Shown here: positions 36,937-46,152 of the stretch, piece after piece
Layout of the letters: each line of letters opens with the position of its first letter
How positions within the stretch are numbered: the stretch's first letter is position 1
Assembly: GCA_016710235.1 (NCBI GenBank)
Contig: JADJLG010000001.1
Coordinates: forward strand, 3,213,501 to 3,277,500
DNA: 64,000 bases
Reading direction: 5' to 3'
Origin: Saprospiraceae bacterium
GTDB lineage: Bacteria > Bacteroidota > Bacteroidia > Chitinophagales > Saprospiraceae
Notes under the pieces: model-generated
Databases searched by the model: none
Told to the model about the DNA's origin: nothing
The model's input: only the letters and a program-made list of their open reading frames with translations
Translations under genes and position numbers: made by a program

Positions 36937-39782
36937 TGCATACCCGCTCGGTTTAAATTGGAAATGGACTTCACCTTTTTCATCAGAAACAAGTTTCGAG
37001 CTTTGTACAAGTTTCTTTGTTTTTTACTTTGATAAGGATTTTGGTCTGTTGAGCCAAGTTGGTACCACCAATTCCAGTCTACTTCAAACACCTGAATCGA
37101 TAATTCACGTCCTGCAATCGGTTTTCCATTTCTATCCACTACAATGGCAGAGATCTCATGAGACCTATCTTTTGCAAGAAATTTACCATAAGAAGAAGGA
37201 GGTATTTTAACACCTACATATTCGTCAAACCAATTAAAATTTTGTTCAAAATAGTCGGTATTGATATCACCTTCAGGAAAAAGTCGGGTCACAAACCAGG
37301 TATTGAGTATTCCGGTATGAAGTCCAGTTGTGAGAGGACTCAAATCTACTTGAGCTAAGCCCTGGTTATTCAGCTTTCCTGTAAATAAATCTACAGTTTT
37401 TACTTCTTTCGACACCTCAGGATCCAACCAACTGTAATCTTTATATTCTTTAAACTCTGGAGACAGTAGCCTAATTTGTGCTTGGATATTTGCTTCGAGG
37501 GATGCAGCAGGCGAACCATGCAACCATTTTGATTCAACACTAACTTTGGTATTTTTTCCTAAAGAATTTTCAAATTCTTTAGGAATGATCCAATTTGTTT
37601 TCAAGCGATTTGGCTTAATCGTTTCAATCCGCACATCTTTCTCAAAAATAGAAGCCCCTGAGACGAATACCGCTCGATAATTTCCAGTGAGAAACTGTGT
37701 GTTTGTCACAACTTTAAAACAATATAAACCCATTTCATTTTTACTCTGTACCTGAGTGAAAACAATCTGATCTTTTGGATTAAAAAGCTTTAGTGTAAGA
37801 GGAAATTTATCAGGTATCTCTCTATCACTTTGTGACAAAATTACGTTTAAAAAAACTGTATCTCCCGGTCTCCATACTCCTCTTTCGCCAAAAATAGAAG
37901 CCTTCAAACCTTCTTTTGTCTGGATACCACTTACATCAAATTCGCTGAATGACAATTCATTCTGAGCATTAAAATTCAGATACGCATAATTTGAATTATA
38001 TTTGGCAAATACATAAGCCGCTGGAAATTTTGATTGAAGTGCGGCTTCACCTTTTTCATCTGTAGTTGTTTCCAATAATTCCTGCAGTTGTTTGTCATAA
38101 AAGATCAAACTCGCTCCCTTTACTGGCTTACCAGAGAGAATATTTGTGACCATAGCACGTGATTCACCACTCACACTACTCTTCTTGCAACTTAATGCAA
38201 TTTCAGAACTCAGGATCAACTGACTAGCATAGTGTTCAGAATAATAATATCTATAGCTACAAGGGTCGTTCTGGTTTAAATTTAAATTATCCCCATCTAA
38301 ATATGGAACCCACTGAACCCAATTTGATTTAAACTGTGACTCACCATCTTGTTCATAATCCTGATCATTAGTGACCTGAGGGATAGAAGATTTACATTTT
38401 AATCTAGTGTACTCTGGTTTAAATGTTAATCTTACTTCATACATTGACCCAGGGTCTGTCTTAACTAATTTATTAAGGTCTAATGCATACGTATTCCAAC
38501 CAATATCTTTGACCAAGGCTCCTTCCTTAATCAAATCAATTTTTTTCTGGTAAACAACTCGTCCAAAATAACGAAGTGAATAATAGTCGTAGTTGTCATT
38601 TATATGCAAATTGTACAAAATATTATTTGAAAACAATTGAAATATTTCTATATCAAATGCATCTAATCCCTTCATTTCAACGGGTAAAATAACAGTAGAC
38701 TGCCCAGGCATTATTTTTCCATGACCTTTTATGGCGAATCTGATTTCAGGTTTATTAATTTGATCCTGAATTTTCAAGTTAAATGGCTTGCTTAAGCTTT
38801 TTCCGGATAGGGCTTTAATTTGAGTACCTAAAACTATATTCACATCCGTTGACTTACAGGTTTCATCCAACTGTATCATTAATGAAGTTGGAAATGCTTG
38901 AAAACTCATGTTGCATGACACGATCTGGTCATTCTGAATAGTCCTGAAATCTTGACTTTGATCAATGGGATTGCTAAAATAAACTAAAACATTATTTCTG
39001 GAATCCTCCTCCAATCTAAACGAAGCTACAACAAATTCCTCTTTACCCGGCACTGAGATGTCAAAAGGATTAGAATATTGTTTCTCACCGATTTTTTTTA
39101 AGGTTTCAATAGTTAATTTTTGAGGATTCTCTGATTTTTCAATTTTCCGTATTTTAAAATTGATCCTCTTTTGATTGATTTGGGTGTATTCGATATCTTT
39201 CTGATAAGGCTTTTCGTAATTTATATTTAGTAAGGATGGTAAATCTTTTTCATCAATATACTCTGTCACGACAAGATCTCCTTCAATCATCATCTGCGAG
39301 GGATAATCCGGATCCACTTGAAGATAAGCATTATTCATCATTACCAACTGTGGAACAAATTGCAAATCAAACTTTACTTTTGATATACTATCCGGAACCT
39401 GCTTTATGAGTTTGTCCAAATCCAATAAAATGCTATACTTATCCCCCGACTTGACTTTATCCTGAATGGGTGTAAACTTTATCGAAAATGGGCTTTCATA
39501 AACAAACTCTCCCTCCAATTTTGGAGTTATCTGAATAATTTCGTTCGGCACCTGTTGTCCAACTTGACTTGAATCTGCTATTGCCTCATTAAAATGAATA
39601 TAAAAAGAAGATTGCTTGGAAATTGATCCGGTAGTATAACTGTTGACATATCCCGCAAGATCTTCAGAATTTGAAGGCTGTTTATATTTTTGATCATTCT
39701 TTTGACAAGATATAAAGCTTAAAATCAGAATGCTCGCAATTATTGCTGCATGAAAATTAACTGAAAATCTAGTATAAATCAT
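36909..39782 (-). CDS. alpha-2-macroglobulin family lipoprotein, N-terminal part (frameshifted)
   Basis: 957 residues including about 35 out-of-frame residues at the end. An N-terminal signal with lipobox-like LSFISC suggests a periplasmic lipoprotein anchored through Cys26. It has MG-domain features such as EGLKASIFGERGVWRPGDTVFLNVI (the MG3/MG4-type segment of YfhM) and GLYCFKVVTNTQFLTGNYRAVF. The frame leaves the family sequence after NPYQSKKQ, at a run of six A's on the coding strand; adding one A joins it to the downstream frame, giving a protein of about 1840 residues, normal for Bacteroidota members. Sequencing error, real mutation or recoding are all possible. It starts 2 bases after the holA stop. 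Confidence 0.85.
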   Translation of the reverse strand: MIYTRFSVNFHAAIIASILILSFISCQKNDQKYKQPSNSEDLAGYVNSYTTGSISKQSSFYIHFNEAIADSSQVGQQVPNEIIQITPKLEGEFVYESPFSIKFTPIQDKVKSGDKYSILLDLDKLIKQVPDSISKVKFDLQFVPQLVMMNNAYLQVDPDYPSQMMIEGDLVVTEYIDEKDLPSLLNINYEKPYQKDIEYTQINQKRINFKIRKIEKSENPQKLTIETLKKIGEKQYSNPFDISVPGKEEFVVASFRLEEDSRNNVLVYFSNPIDQSQDFRTIQNDQIVSCNMSFQAFPTSLMIQLDETCKSTDVNIVLGTQIKALSGKSLSKPFNLKIQDQINKPEIRFAIKGHGKIMPGQSTVILPVEMKGLDAFDIEIFQLFSNNILYNLHINDNYDYYSLRYFGRVVYQKKIDLIKEGALVKDIGWNTYALDLNKLVKTDPGSMYEVRLTFKPEYTRLKCKSSIPQVTNDQDYEQDGESQFKSNWVQWVPYLDGDNLNLNQNDPCSYRYYYSEHYASQLILSSEIALSCKKSSVSGESRAMVTNILSGKPVKGASLIFYDKQLQELLETTTDEKGEAALQSKFPAAYVFAKYNSNYAYLNFNAQNELSFSEFDVSGIQTKEGLKASIFGERGVWRPGDTVFLNVILSQSDREIPDKFPLTLKLFNPKDQIVFTQVQSKNEMGLYCFKVVTNTQFLTGNYRAVFVSGASIFEKDVRIETIKPNRLKTNWIIPKEFENSLGKNTKVSVESKWLHGSPAASLEANIQAQIRLLSPEFKEYKDYSWLDPEVSKEVKTVDLFTGKLNNQGLAQVDLSPLTTGLHTGILNTWFVTRLFPEGDINTDYFEQNFNWFDEYVGVKIPPSSYGKFLAKDRSHEISAIVVDRNGKPIAGRELSIQVFEVDWNWWYQLGSTDQNPYQSKKQRNLYKARNLFLMKKVKSISNLNRAGMQCITCRSII

Positions 39783-39784
39783 AA

Positions 39785-40801
39785 CTAATGTATTGGTATG
39801 AGGAATTTACAAATCATTTCAATCATCAATTGATCCGCTTCTGTGCTCCCATTATCAAGTCCTTTAGATCGGAGGTCATATTCTCTGCACAAATTCAAAT
39901 TTCTGGATAGTTCTTCCAGAGTATATCTCCTACTTGCAGACTTGTAATCATTTAAATAAGTGGCAAATGCTACTTTTGCGATCGACATTAACTCATGATC
40001 TGGTTTATTGGCATTAGTCCTAAGCATCCACAATTTGGCAAAATAAGAATACAAAGATGCTGTGACCATTTGAATTGGATTATTCTTTATGTGAGTTGCC
40101 ATGTTCTTGACAATTTTCATTGCTTTCTCAGTATTGCGATGGTTCAGTGCATCCTGCAATGTAAACACATTGAACTCTCGATTGACGCCTGAAAAATTTA
40201 AAATGGTATCCACATTTATGTTTGAACCATGTGGTAAGTTAATTTGAATCTTTTCCAATTCATTATAAATAACATTCAAATTATTTCCTACATACTCATT
40301 CATCAATTGACAAGCCCCATCATCAATATGCATTCCCAGTTCTTTAGCTTGATCCTTTATAAATGAGGGGACTTGGTTTTCTTTTATCTTTAAAGATTGA
40401 TAAAAAATGGATTTCGTCTTCATAGTTTTTACCCAGTTCAATCTCCCATCCGGTTTTTTATGCTTGTATGAAAAAATCAGGATAGTTTTTGATGAAGGTG
40501 CAAGTAAATATTTTTCAATACCTTCCCAATCCTTATCTTTAATTTCTTGACTTTCCTTGACTATCATAAGTTTTTCGTTGGCACCAAGGGGAGAAAGTCG
40601 AGCTATCTCTGCGATTTTTTGTCCTGAAACATCTCTACCGTAATATATTTCCTGACAAAAATCACGTTGTTCTTCCGGAATTATATTTGCTTCGGCATAA
40701 TCTACAAGTTGATCAATAAAAAACTCTTCATCTCCGGTCAGAAAATAGACACGATCATATGATTTTTTTTGCCACGAACTGATGATTGACTTATAATCCA
40801 T
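39785..40801 (-). CDS. holA: DNA polymerase III subunit delta
   Basis: 338 residues, standard for HolA. The N-terminal YFLTGDEEFFIDQLVDY start and the central LIFSYKHKKPDGRLNW belong to the delta AAA+-like fold, which lacks an ATP-binding Walker A. The C-terminal helical collar has FTLQDALNHRNTEKAM and the DLRSKGLDNG...MIEMICKFL ending typical of the family. Delta opens the beta sliding clamp in the clamp loader. It is the first gene of the holA-macroglobulin-pbpC run and divergent from surE. Confidence 0.92.
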   Translation of the reverse strand: MDYKSIISSWQKKSYDRVYFLTGDEEFFIDQLVDYAEANIIPEEQRDFCQEIYYGRDVSGQKIAEIARLSPLGANEKLMIVKESQEIKDKDWEGIEKYLLAPSSKTILIFSYKHKKPDGRLNWVKTMKTKSIFYQSLKIKENQVPSFIKDQAKELGMHIDDGACQLMNEYVGNNLNVIYNELEKIQINLPHGSNINVDTILNFSGVNREFNVFTLQDALNHRNTEKAMKIVKNMATHIKNNPIQMVTASLYSYFAKLWMLRTNANKPDHELMSIAKVAFATYLNDYKSASRRYTLEELSRNLNLCREYDLRSKGLDNGSTEADQLMIEMICKFLIPIH

Positions 40802-40843
40802 TATTCAACAAGCTTAGCATCCCGTAAATTTAGGCATTTCACT

Positions 40844-40851
40844 TATCTTTG
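40844..40851 (+). promoter_or_regulatory. -7 box upstream of surE
   Basis: TATCTTTG, a perfect TAnnTTTG match, 21 bases before the surE ATG at 40873. It overlaps an upstream in-frame ATG (40849), which argues against that ATG being the start. Confidence 0.6.
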
Positions 40852-40872
40852 CAAATTAAAATTCACCTAATA

Positions 40873-41643
40873 ATGAATCGAAAACTCATCTTAGTGACCA
40901 ATGACGACGGCATATTTGCGCCAGGCTTGAAGGCCCTGGTGGAATCCGTGAGTGAATTTGGGGACGTGCTCGTTGTAGCCCCTGACTCACCTCAATCGGG
41001 TATGGGGCACGCAATAACTATTCAGCAACCTTTGAGACTGAACAAAGTGGATGTATTCCCTGGAATCGAATCATATGAATGTTCAGGGACACCCGCAGAT
41101 TGTGTAAAACTGGCAAAAAATATACTAGTAAAAAATAAATCTATTGATCTATGTGTTTCTGGTGTCAATCATGGATCTAATGCTTCTGTAAACATCCTGT
41201 ATTCGGGAACCTTATCTGCTGCTATGGAGGCTTCTATAGAAAATATCCCTTCGATAGGTTTTTCCTTATTGGATTATTCGTTTCAAGCAAATTTTGAACC
41301 TGCGAAGAAATATATCAAATCCATTTCAAAATACGTTCTTGATGGAAATTTGAAAGAGTGTAATCTCCTGAATGTGAATATTCCGAAACTTGAAGCTTCC
41401 GAAATCAAAGGAATTAAAATCTGCAGACAATCTTCAGGGGTTTGGGTGGAGGAGTTTCAAGAAGGTATTGACCCAAGAAATGTTAAATACTATTGGCTAA
41501 CAGGAAAATTTGTTGCAAATGAAGATAGTCATGATACTGACCTTTGGGCCCTGGCCAATGGATATGTCAGTGTGGTTCCATCCGGACACGATCTTTCAGT
41601 CCATAAGGCAATATTACCAAACATTTTTATCCAAAATATATAA
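40873..41643 (+). CDS. surE: 5'/3'-nucleotidase SurE
   Basis: 256 residues. The metal-binding motif VTNDDGIFAPGL near the N-terminus, GTPADCVKLA, and SGVNHGSNAS followed by LYSGTLSAAMEA are diagnostic of SurE. It dephosphorylates nucleoside monophosphates. The start is ATG 40873; an earlier in-frame ATG lies inside the promoter box. The stop codon overlaps the next ATG (TAATG), so the small membrane protein and lpxB follow in one operon. Confidence 0.95.
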   Translation: MNRKLILVTNDDGIFAPGLKALVESVSEFGDVLVVAPDSPQSGMGHAITIQQPLRLNKVDVFPGIESYECSGTPADCVKLAKNILVKNKSIDLCVSGVNHGSNASVNILYSGTLSAAMEASIENIPSIGFSLLDYSFQANFEPAKKYIKSISKYVLDGNLKECNLLNVNIPKLEASEIKGIKICRQSSGVWVEEFQEGIDPRNVKYYWLTGKFVANEDSHDTDLWALANGYVSVVPSGHDLSVHKAILPNIFIQNI

Positions 41644-41969
41644 TGAGGGGACCACGATACTCACAATATGATCAAGTTTGGATTGGCATTTTAATCGGGT
41701 GTATTGTCCCAATCCTTGCATATGGATTGACACTTTATTTTTACGACTTAATGGATCTATTTGAAATTTTTCAAGCTGCCAATTCCAATTCAATTTTTCG
41801 AGAACGCACAATTGCATTGATCGCCATTATTGCAAATGTCATTCCGATGCAATTACTAAATCGCCGTGACTTGCCCAATGCGATGAGAGGAATTGTTTTT
41901 CCAACTTTTGTATATATTGTTATTTGGATGTTCTTTTATGGATTTGAGTTGCTAGGAATCAATGTATAA
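41643..41969 (+). CDS. small integral membrane protein between surE and lpxB
   Basis: 108 residues, no function recognised. Three hydrophobic segments: IGILIGCIVPILAYGLTLYF (about 14-33), TIALIAIIANVIPMQLL (about 56-72) and GIVFPTFVYIVIWMFFYGF (about 83-101), with a basic-rich loop NRRDLPNAMRG between the last two. Its ATG overlaps the surE stop, and it overlaps the lpxB start by 8 bases, so translation is probably coupled. The position suggests a link to lipid A synthesis or envelope work, but that is inference from neighbourhood only. Confidence 0.75.
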   Translation: MRGPRYSQYDQVWIGILIGCIVPILAYGLTLYFYDLMDLFEIFQAANSNSIFRERTIALIAIIANVIPMQLLNRRDLPNAMRGIVFPTFVYIVIWMFFYGFELLGINV

Positions 41970-43098
41970 AATATATACTATCGCAGGCGAATCATCAGGG
42001 GACCTTCATGGCTCTAACCTTGTGAGGGAAATAAAAAGATTAAACCCATCCCTTGAATTTTATGGTTGGGGCGGAGAGCTCATGGAATCTGAAGGTGTAA
42101 GATTGGGCATTAATTACCACAAAGCAAGTTTTATGGGATTTGTTGAGGTGATCAAACACCTGCCCCAGATAATCAAATTATTTTCTATCACAAAAAAGCA
42201 AATTGAAGAATTTAAGCCTCATGCCATTTTACTCATTGACTATCCTGGATTTAATTTAAGGATGGCAAAATGGGCATTTGAAAGAAATATTCGAGTGTAT
42301 TACTATATTTCACCACAGGTTTGGGCTTGGAAGGAGTCCCGGGTCCTTCATATGAAAAAGTATATTCATCAATTGTTTGTAATTCTGCCTTTTGAGAAAG
42401 ATTTTTTCAAAAAACATGATGTCGAGTCTCATTTTGTTGGACACCCACTGTTAGATCATATCCAAAAGTTCAATAACGAAAAAAATAATGCCCAATTTTT
42501 TAATTCGAAATCAAAAAAGGTACTAGCTCTTTTACCTGGTAGCAGAAGACAAGAAATCAAGACAATGCTACCCCTCTTTTTGCAAGCATGCAAACAGTTA
42601 CAAGAATATCAAATCGTCCTCGCCGGAATGTCACGACACAAAGATTTATATCATGAGCTGGTGAATGAAGCAGATCACATTAACATCTTACTAGATTCTA
42701 CATATAATATTCTTAAGCAAGCTGATTGTGCAATTGTAACTTCAGGTACTGCTACATTGGAAACTGCCCTATTTAAAGTACCACAGGTCGTTTGTTACAA
42801 AGGGAATAAGATATCTTATTGGATAGCGAAAAAATTAGTGAAAGTAAAATATATTTCTCTCGTCAACCTGATTTTAGATAAAGAAGCTGTAACAGAACTC
42901 ATTCAGAATGATTGCAATCCAACACAAATCGTTCAATCTGTTTTAAAATTAAAAAACAACAATTATTCACAACAATTAATAAAAGATTACGACCTTCTCT
43001 TGAGTTTGTTAGGGGATATTCCCGCAAGCAAAACTACTGCTCAGCTGATCTCATCAGATCTCAATCAAACCTATGGAAAATTGGAAAAATCTCTTTAA
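41962..43098 (+). CDS. lpxB: lipid-A-disaccharide synthase
   Basis: 378 residues, normal length. Family motifs: IAGESSGDLHGSNLVREI at the N-terminus, YISPQVWAWKESRV, FVGHPLLD, LLPGSRRQEI and VTSGTATLETALFKVPQVVCYK. It joins UDP-2,3-diacylglucosamine and lipid X to make the lipid A disaccharide, so the organism makes LPS. It overlaps the preceding membrane protein gene by 8 bases and the next gene by 26 bases. Confidence 0.95.
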   Translation: MYKIYTIAGESSGDLHGSNLVREIKRLNPSLEFYGWGGELMESEGVRLGINYHKASFMGFVEVIKHLPQIIKLFSITKKQIEEFKPHAILLIDYPGFNLRMAKWAFERNIRVYYYISPQVWAWKESRVLHMKKYIHQLFVILPFEKDFFKKHDVESHFVGHPLLDHIQKFNNEKNNAQFFNSKSKKVLALLPGSRRQEIKTMLPLFLQACKQLQEYQIVLAGMSRHKDLYHELVNEADHINILLDSTYNILKQADCAIVTSGTATLETALFKVPQVVCYKGNKISYWIAKKLVKVKYISLVNLILDKEAVTELIQNDCNPTQIVQSVLKLKNNNYSQQLIKDYDLLLSLLGDIPASKTTAQLISSDLNQTYGKLEKSL

Positions 43099-43720
43099 AA
43101 TTCAGGATTATCGTTCTGAAGAATTAAAAAACAAAGCAGCTTCTTGGAACATGGCCTTTTCCAAAGATGATACTCTAGGCCTGGAGCAACAACTATCTCA
43201 ATTTGGCCTTCTAAAAGAAGGCAGGCATAAAATTTCAAATATTCTATCAGAGTCTGACTCCCTTGCCAATATTTGCATTTTTGACAATAGTCAAACAATA
43301 GTTGCGGGAAACACCATTATCCATAACAAACAAAGTGTTTGTTTTATCAGTTCTACGCAATTGAGCCTGCCACATTTTATCATGAAACCCGAAAAATTTC
43401 ACCATAAAATATTACATTGGTTGGGCTTCAAAGACATCGATTTCGATGATCACCCCCAATTTTCTGATAAATATGAGTTGCGAGGAGAATACAAAACCGT
43501 GATTGAATTTTTTTTTGATAAGAAAATGTTAGATTTTTTAGCTTCTCAACCTGAAATCCATATGGAAGGAATGAATTACTATTTCATTATTTATTCAAAA
43601 AACAATCTATATTCATCGGCACAAATCATGACTTTGAAAAAGTTTGCACAAATGATTTTTCAGTTGTTTTTAATGAAAAGCAAAGAGAGCCTGAGTATAT
43701 TTGATCCAATTGAGGCCTAA
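43073..43720 (+). CDS. conserved-looking protein of unknown function downstream of lpxB
   Basis: 215 residues; I cannot assign a function. The middle contains a striking motif, LPHFIMKPEKFHHKI followed by KDIDFDDHPQFSDKYELRG (about residues 103-143), that I associate with uncharacterised proteins of similar size. The C-terminal third is hydrophobic and aromatic but has no clear transmembrane helix; no signal peptide. Its start overlaps the lpxB end by 26 bases in another frame, so it is translationally linked to that operon. It converges with the bifunctional nuclease gene 12 bases further on. Confidence 0.7.
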   Translation: MENWKNLFKIQDYRSEELKNKAASWNMAFSKDDTLGLEQQLSQFGLLKEGRHKISNILSESDSLANICIFDNSQTIVAGNTIIHNKQSVCFISSTQLSLPHFIMKPEKFHHKILHWLGFKDIDFDDHPQFSDKYELRGEYKTVIEFFFDKKMLDFLASQPEIHMEGMNYYFIIYSKNNLYSSAQIMTLKKFAQMIFQLFLMKSKESLSIFDPIEA

Positions 43721-43732
43721 AAAAACATTTTT

Positions 43733-44332
43733 TTATTTACGCCGATTGAGTTCATCTCGAATTTTTGCAGCTTTTTCATAATCCTCTGCTTCGAGTACTT
43801 TTGTGAGTAATTTATTCAACTCGTCAGATGGCATTGCATCAAATGACAAATCTTTCTCAGATTTTCTGGTGATTTTTTTTGTAGAACTACTTTCATTAGA
43901 TTCTTCTTCTTCAAGTTCTACTCCTGCGGTGTCCATAATAAACTCCATCGTATAAATTGGACAGTTAAATCTTACAGCCATGGCAAGCGCATCAGATGTT
44001 CTGGAATCAACCTCAATTCTTTCACCATCTTTATTGAAAATAAGCTTTGAAAAGAAGATACCATCAATCAAATCACTGATCAGCACTTCAACCAACTCTA
44101 CATTCATGGCATCCATGGTATTCTTAAAGAGATCATGTGTGAGAGGTCTGTTGGGGGTCATCCTCTCTAGCACTACAGCGATTGCTTGCGCCTCGAATCC
44201 ACCAATCACTATAGGTAATCTCCTAACACCTTCCATTTCTCCAAGTATGATGGCGTAGTTTTGGTTTTGACTTACACTATGTGAAAGTGCAATTATTTCT
44301 AACTCTACTCTATTTTTATCCTTTGCTGCCAT
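43733..44332 (-). CDS. bifunctional nuclease family protein with C-terminal UVR motif
   Basis: 199 residues. The N-terminal 130 residues match the BFN/DUF151 family (LPIVIGGFEAQAIAVVLERM, RPLTHDLFKNTM, VDSRTSDALAMAVRFNCPIY). A charged linker with poly-E/S follows, then a UvrB/UvrC-type motif (LNKLLTKVLEAEDYEKAAKIRDEL, about residues 172-196, split here at its natural centre). BFN proteins in plants have RNase/DNase activity; the bacterial role is not settled. It lies 35 bases after etfA; etfB-etfA-BFN is a recurring Bacteroidota arrangement. Confidence 0.88.
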   Translation of the reverse strand: MAAKDKNRVELEIIALSHSVSQNQNYAIILGEMEGVRRLPIVIGGFEAQAIAVVLERMTPNRPLTHDLFKNTMDAMNVELVEVLISDLIDGIFFSKLIFNKDGERIEVDSRTSDALAMAVRFNCPIYTMEFIMDTAGVELEEEESNESSSTKKITRKSEKDLSFDAMPSDELNKLLTKVLEAEDYEKAAKIRDELNRRK

Positions 44333-44367
44333 ATAATAACGGGCAATGATAAGTCATATTTAGCAAT

Positions 44368-45321
44368 TTAATGGTGTTCTTCCTTAAACTTTGATATCGC
44401 TTCGTTCAACTTTGGAACAACTTCAAACAAATCCCCCACTACGCCATAGTCTGCTGCTTTAAAAAATGGCGCTTCCGGGTCCTTGTTGATAACTATGATT
44501 TTTCTAGAGTTATTTACTCCAGCCAGATGCTGTATTGCACCTGAGATACCGATTGCTATATACAAATTGGGACGTATCGCGATTCCAGTCTGGCCCACAT
44601 GCTCATGATGTGGCCTCCAACCAGAATCGGCAACCGGTCTGGAGCAGGCAGTAGCTGCATTAAGCAAATCTGCTAATTCTTCGATCATGCCCCAATTTGA
44701 TGGGTCTTTTAATCCCCTACCTCCAGACACGACTACTTCAGCTTCAGTGAGTGGCGTTTTGCCTTTGACCAATTCTTTGTTTACAGAATTGAAAACAGGA
44801 CCTGAAAGGTTCACATTAGACTCACTAATCTCGGCAACTTTGCTATAAGTTTTTTTGACTGGGATACTGTTTGGCATCACTGAAATCACACCTTTATCCT
44901 CCATAAAACTATACCATGCGTTTGCCTTACCAGAAAAAACTGAGCGGCGAAACTGCATAGGACTGGCTGCTGCCCAACCATTGACACCTGAAATAATTCC
45001 CAATTGAAGTTTTGCAGCAATTTGCCCTCCAATGGCTTTCCCTATACTGCTGTTCGCCAAAACAATGTATGAAATTTGATAGGCGGAGTACAGTTTGCAA
45101 AGCCAATCTATGAGTTGGGATTGATCTAATTCTCCAGAGTCCTGCACTATCAACTCATCTGCACCACAAGAACCTACCACCTCTGCGGAAGCTGATTTGG
45201 AAGTACTTAGCGCCAGACATTTAATACCTTTAACTGCTGCTATGTCTTTTGCCAAACTGAGTGCTTCCAGGCTTGATTTTTTGATTTTGCCATCTATTAC
45301 TTCAATATATGTTGCAATCAT
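44368..45321 (-). CDS. etfA: electron transfer flavoprotein subunit alpha
   Basis: 317 residues. The C-terminal FAD-binding domain shows the family run: VVSGGRGLKDPSNW, CSRPVADSGW, HVGQTGIAIRPNLYIAIGIS, GAIQHLAGVNNS and VINKDPEAPFFKAADYGVVGD. With EtfB it takes electrons from acyl-CoA dehydrogenases and passes them to ETF:quinone oxidoreductase. It lies 24 bases after etfB in one operon. Confidence 0.95.
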   Translation of the reverse strand: MIATYIEVIDGKIKKSSLEALSLAKDIAAVKGIKCLALSTSKSASAEVVGSCGADELIVQDSGELDQSQLIDWLCKLYSAYQISYIVLANSSIGKAIGGQIAAKLQLGIISGVNGWAAASPMQFRRSVFSGKANAWYSFMEDKGVISVMPNSIPVKKTYSKVAEISESNVNLSGPVFNSVNKELVKGKTPLTEAEVVVSGGRGLKDPSNWGMIEELADLLNAATACSRPVADSGWRPHHEHVGQTGIAIRPNLYIAIGISGAIQHLAGVNNSRKIIVINKDPEAPFFKAADYGVVGDLFEVVPKLNEAISKFKEEHH

Positions 45322-45345
45322 TCCTTTTTTTTTTTATGATTATAG

Positions 45346-46086
45346 TTAGATCACTTTTACTTCTTCATGAAGTATTTTAACCAATGAATCAATGTCATCA
45401 GGAGCAATCAATTTTACTGCTGTTTTTGGAGGAAGGGCTTCAAACCTTACGAGTTTTACCTTCTGGTTAGCACTTACTGGAGAAATGACTTCTAATGGTT
45501 TCTTCTTGGCATCCATAATACCTTTCATGTTAGGTATTCTCTGTTCTGCCAATCCTTTAGCAGCAGAAACTACTGCAGGAAGTTGGGTTTTGAAGCTTAC
45601 TTCTCCACCTTCTATTTCACACGTTGCCGACAATTCATTGCCTTCAACATCTAATTTTGTACAGTAGGATATAAAAGGAATGGCAAGCATTCCAGCTAAT
45701 AAAGCACCTACTTCAGAACCATTATGATCTATCGTTTCTTTTCCTAAAAAAACGATATCAAATGACTGGTTTTGAGCATAATGTGCAATTTGGGTCGCGA
45801 CATCATTAGAATCTTTTGGCTTTGAGTCTATTCTGATTGCCTGGTCTGCTCCGATTGCCAATGCTTTTCTGACGATCACTTCAGAAGAAGCCTCTCCAAC
45901 ATGCATGACACTCACTGTGCCTCCGAATTTTTCTCTCAACTCAATACCTCTAACCAATGCATACCATTCGTCATAAGGGTTCATGATAAAACTAACACCT
46001 TCCTCTTTCAGGTGCATGTTATCTGAATCAAAAGCGATCTTTGAGGTGGTGTCTGGTGTTTTGCTAATGCAAACTAATATTTTCAT
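45346..46086 (-). CDS. etfB: electron transfer flavoprotein subunit beta
   Basis: 246 residues from ATG 46086 (MKILVCISKTPDTTSKIAF), the normal EtfB start and length. The frame is open 28 codons further upstream, but a perfect TAnnTTTG box lies in that stretch, so the long form is not credible. Motifs: NPYDEWYALVRGIELRE, DIVFLGKETIDHNGSEVGALLA and the C-terminal KVKLVRFEALPPKTAVKLI. It binds AMP and pairs with EtfA. Confidence 0.95.
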   Translation of the reverse strand: MKILVCISKTPDTTSKIAFDSDNMHLKEEGVSFIMNPYDEWYALVRGIELREKFGGTVSVMHVGEASSEVIVRKALAIGADQAIRIDSKPKDSNDVATQIAHYAQNQSFDIVFLGKETIDHNGSEVGALLAGMLAIPFISYCTKLDVEGNELSATCEIEGGEVSFKTQLPAVVSAAKGLAEQRIPNMKGIMDAKKKPLEVISPVSANQKVKLVRFEALPPKTAVKLIAPDDIDSLVKILHEEVKVI

Positions 46087-46108
46087 GAATGCCTTAAATT
46101 TGCCAACA

Positions 46109-46116
46109 CAAAGATA
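46109..46116 (-). promoter_or_regulatory. -7 box upstream of etfB
   Basis: TATCTTTG on the minus strand, perfect TAnnTTTG, 22 bases before the EtfB ATG at 46086. Confidence 0.6.
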
Positions 46117-46152
46117 GTCATTCCCCAAGATATCCTTGTCTGAAACCAAGTC

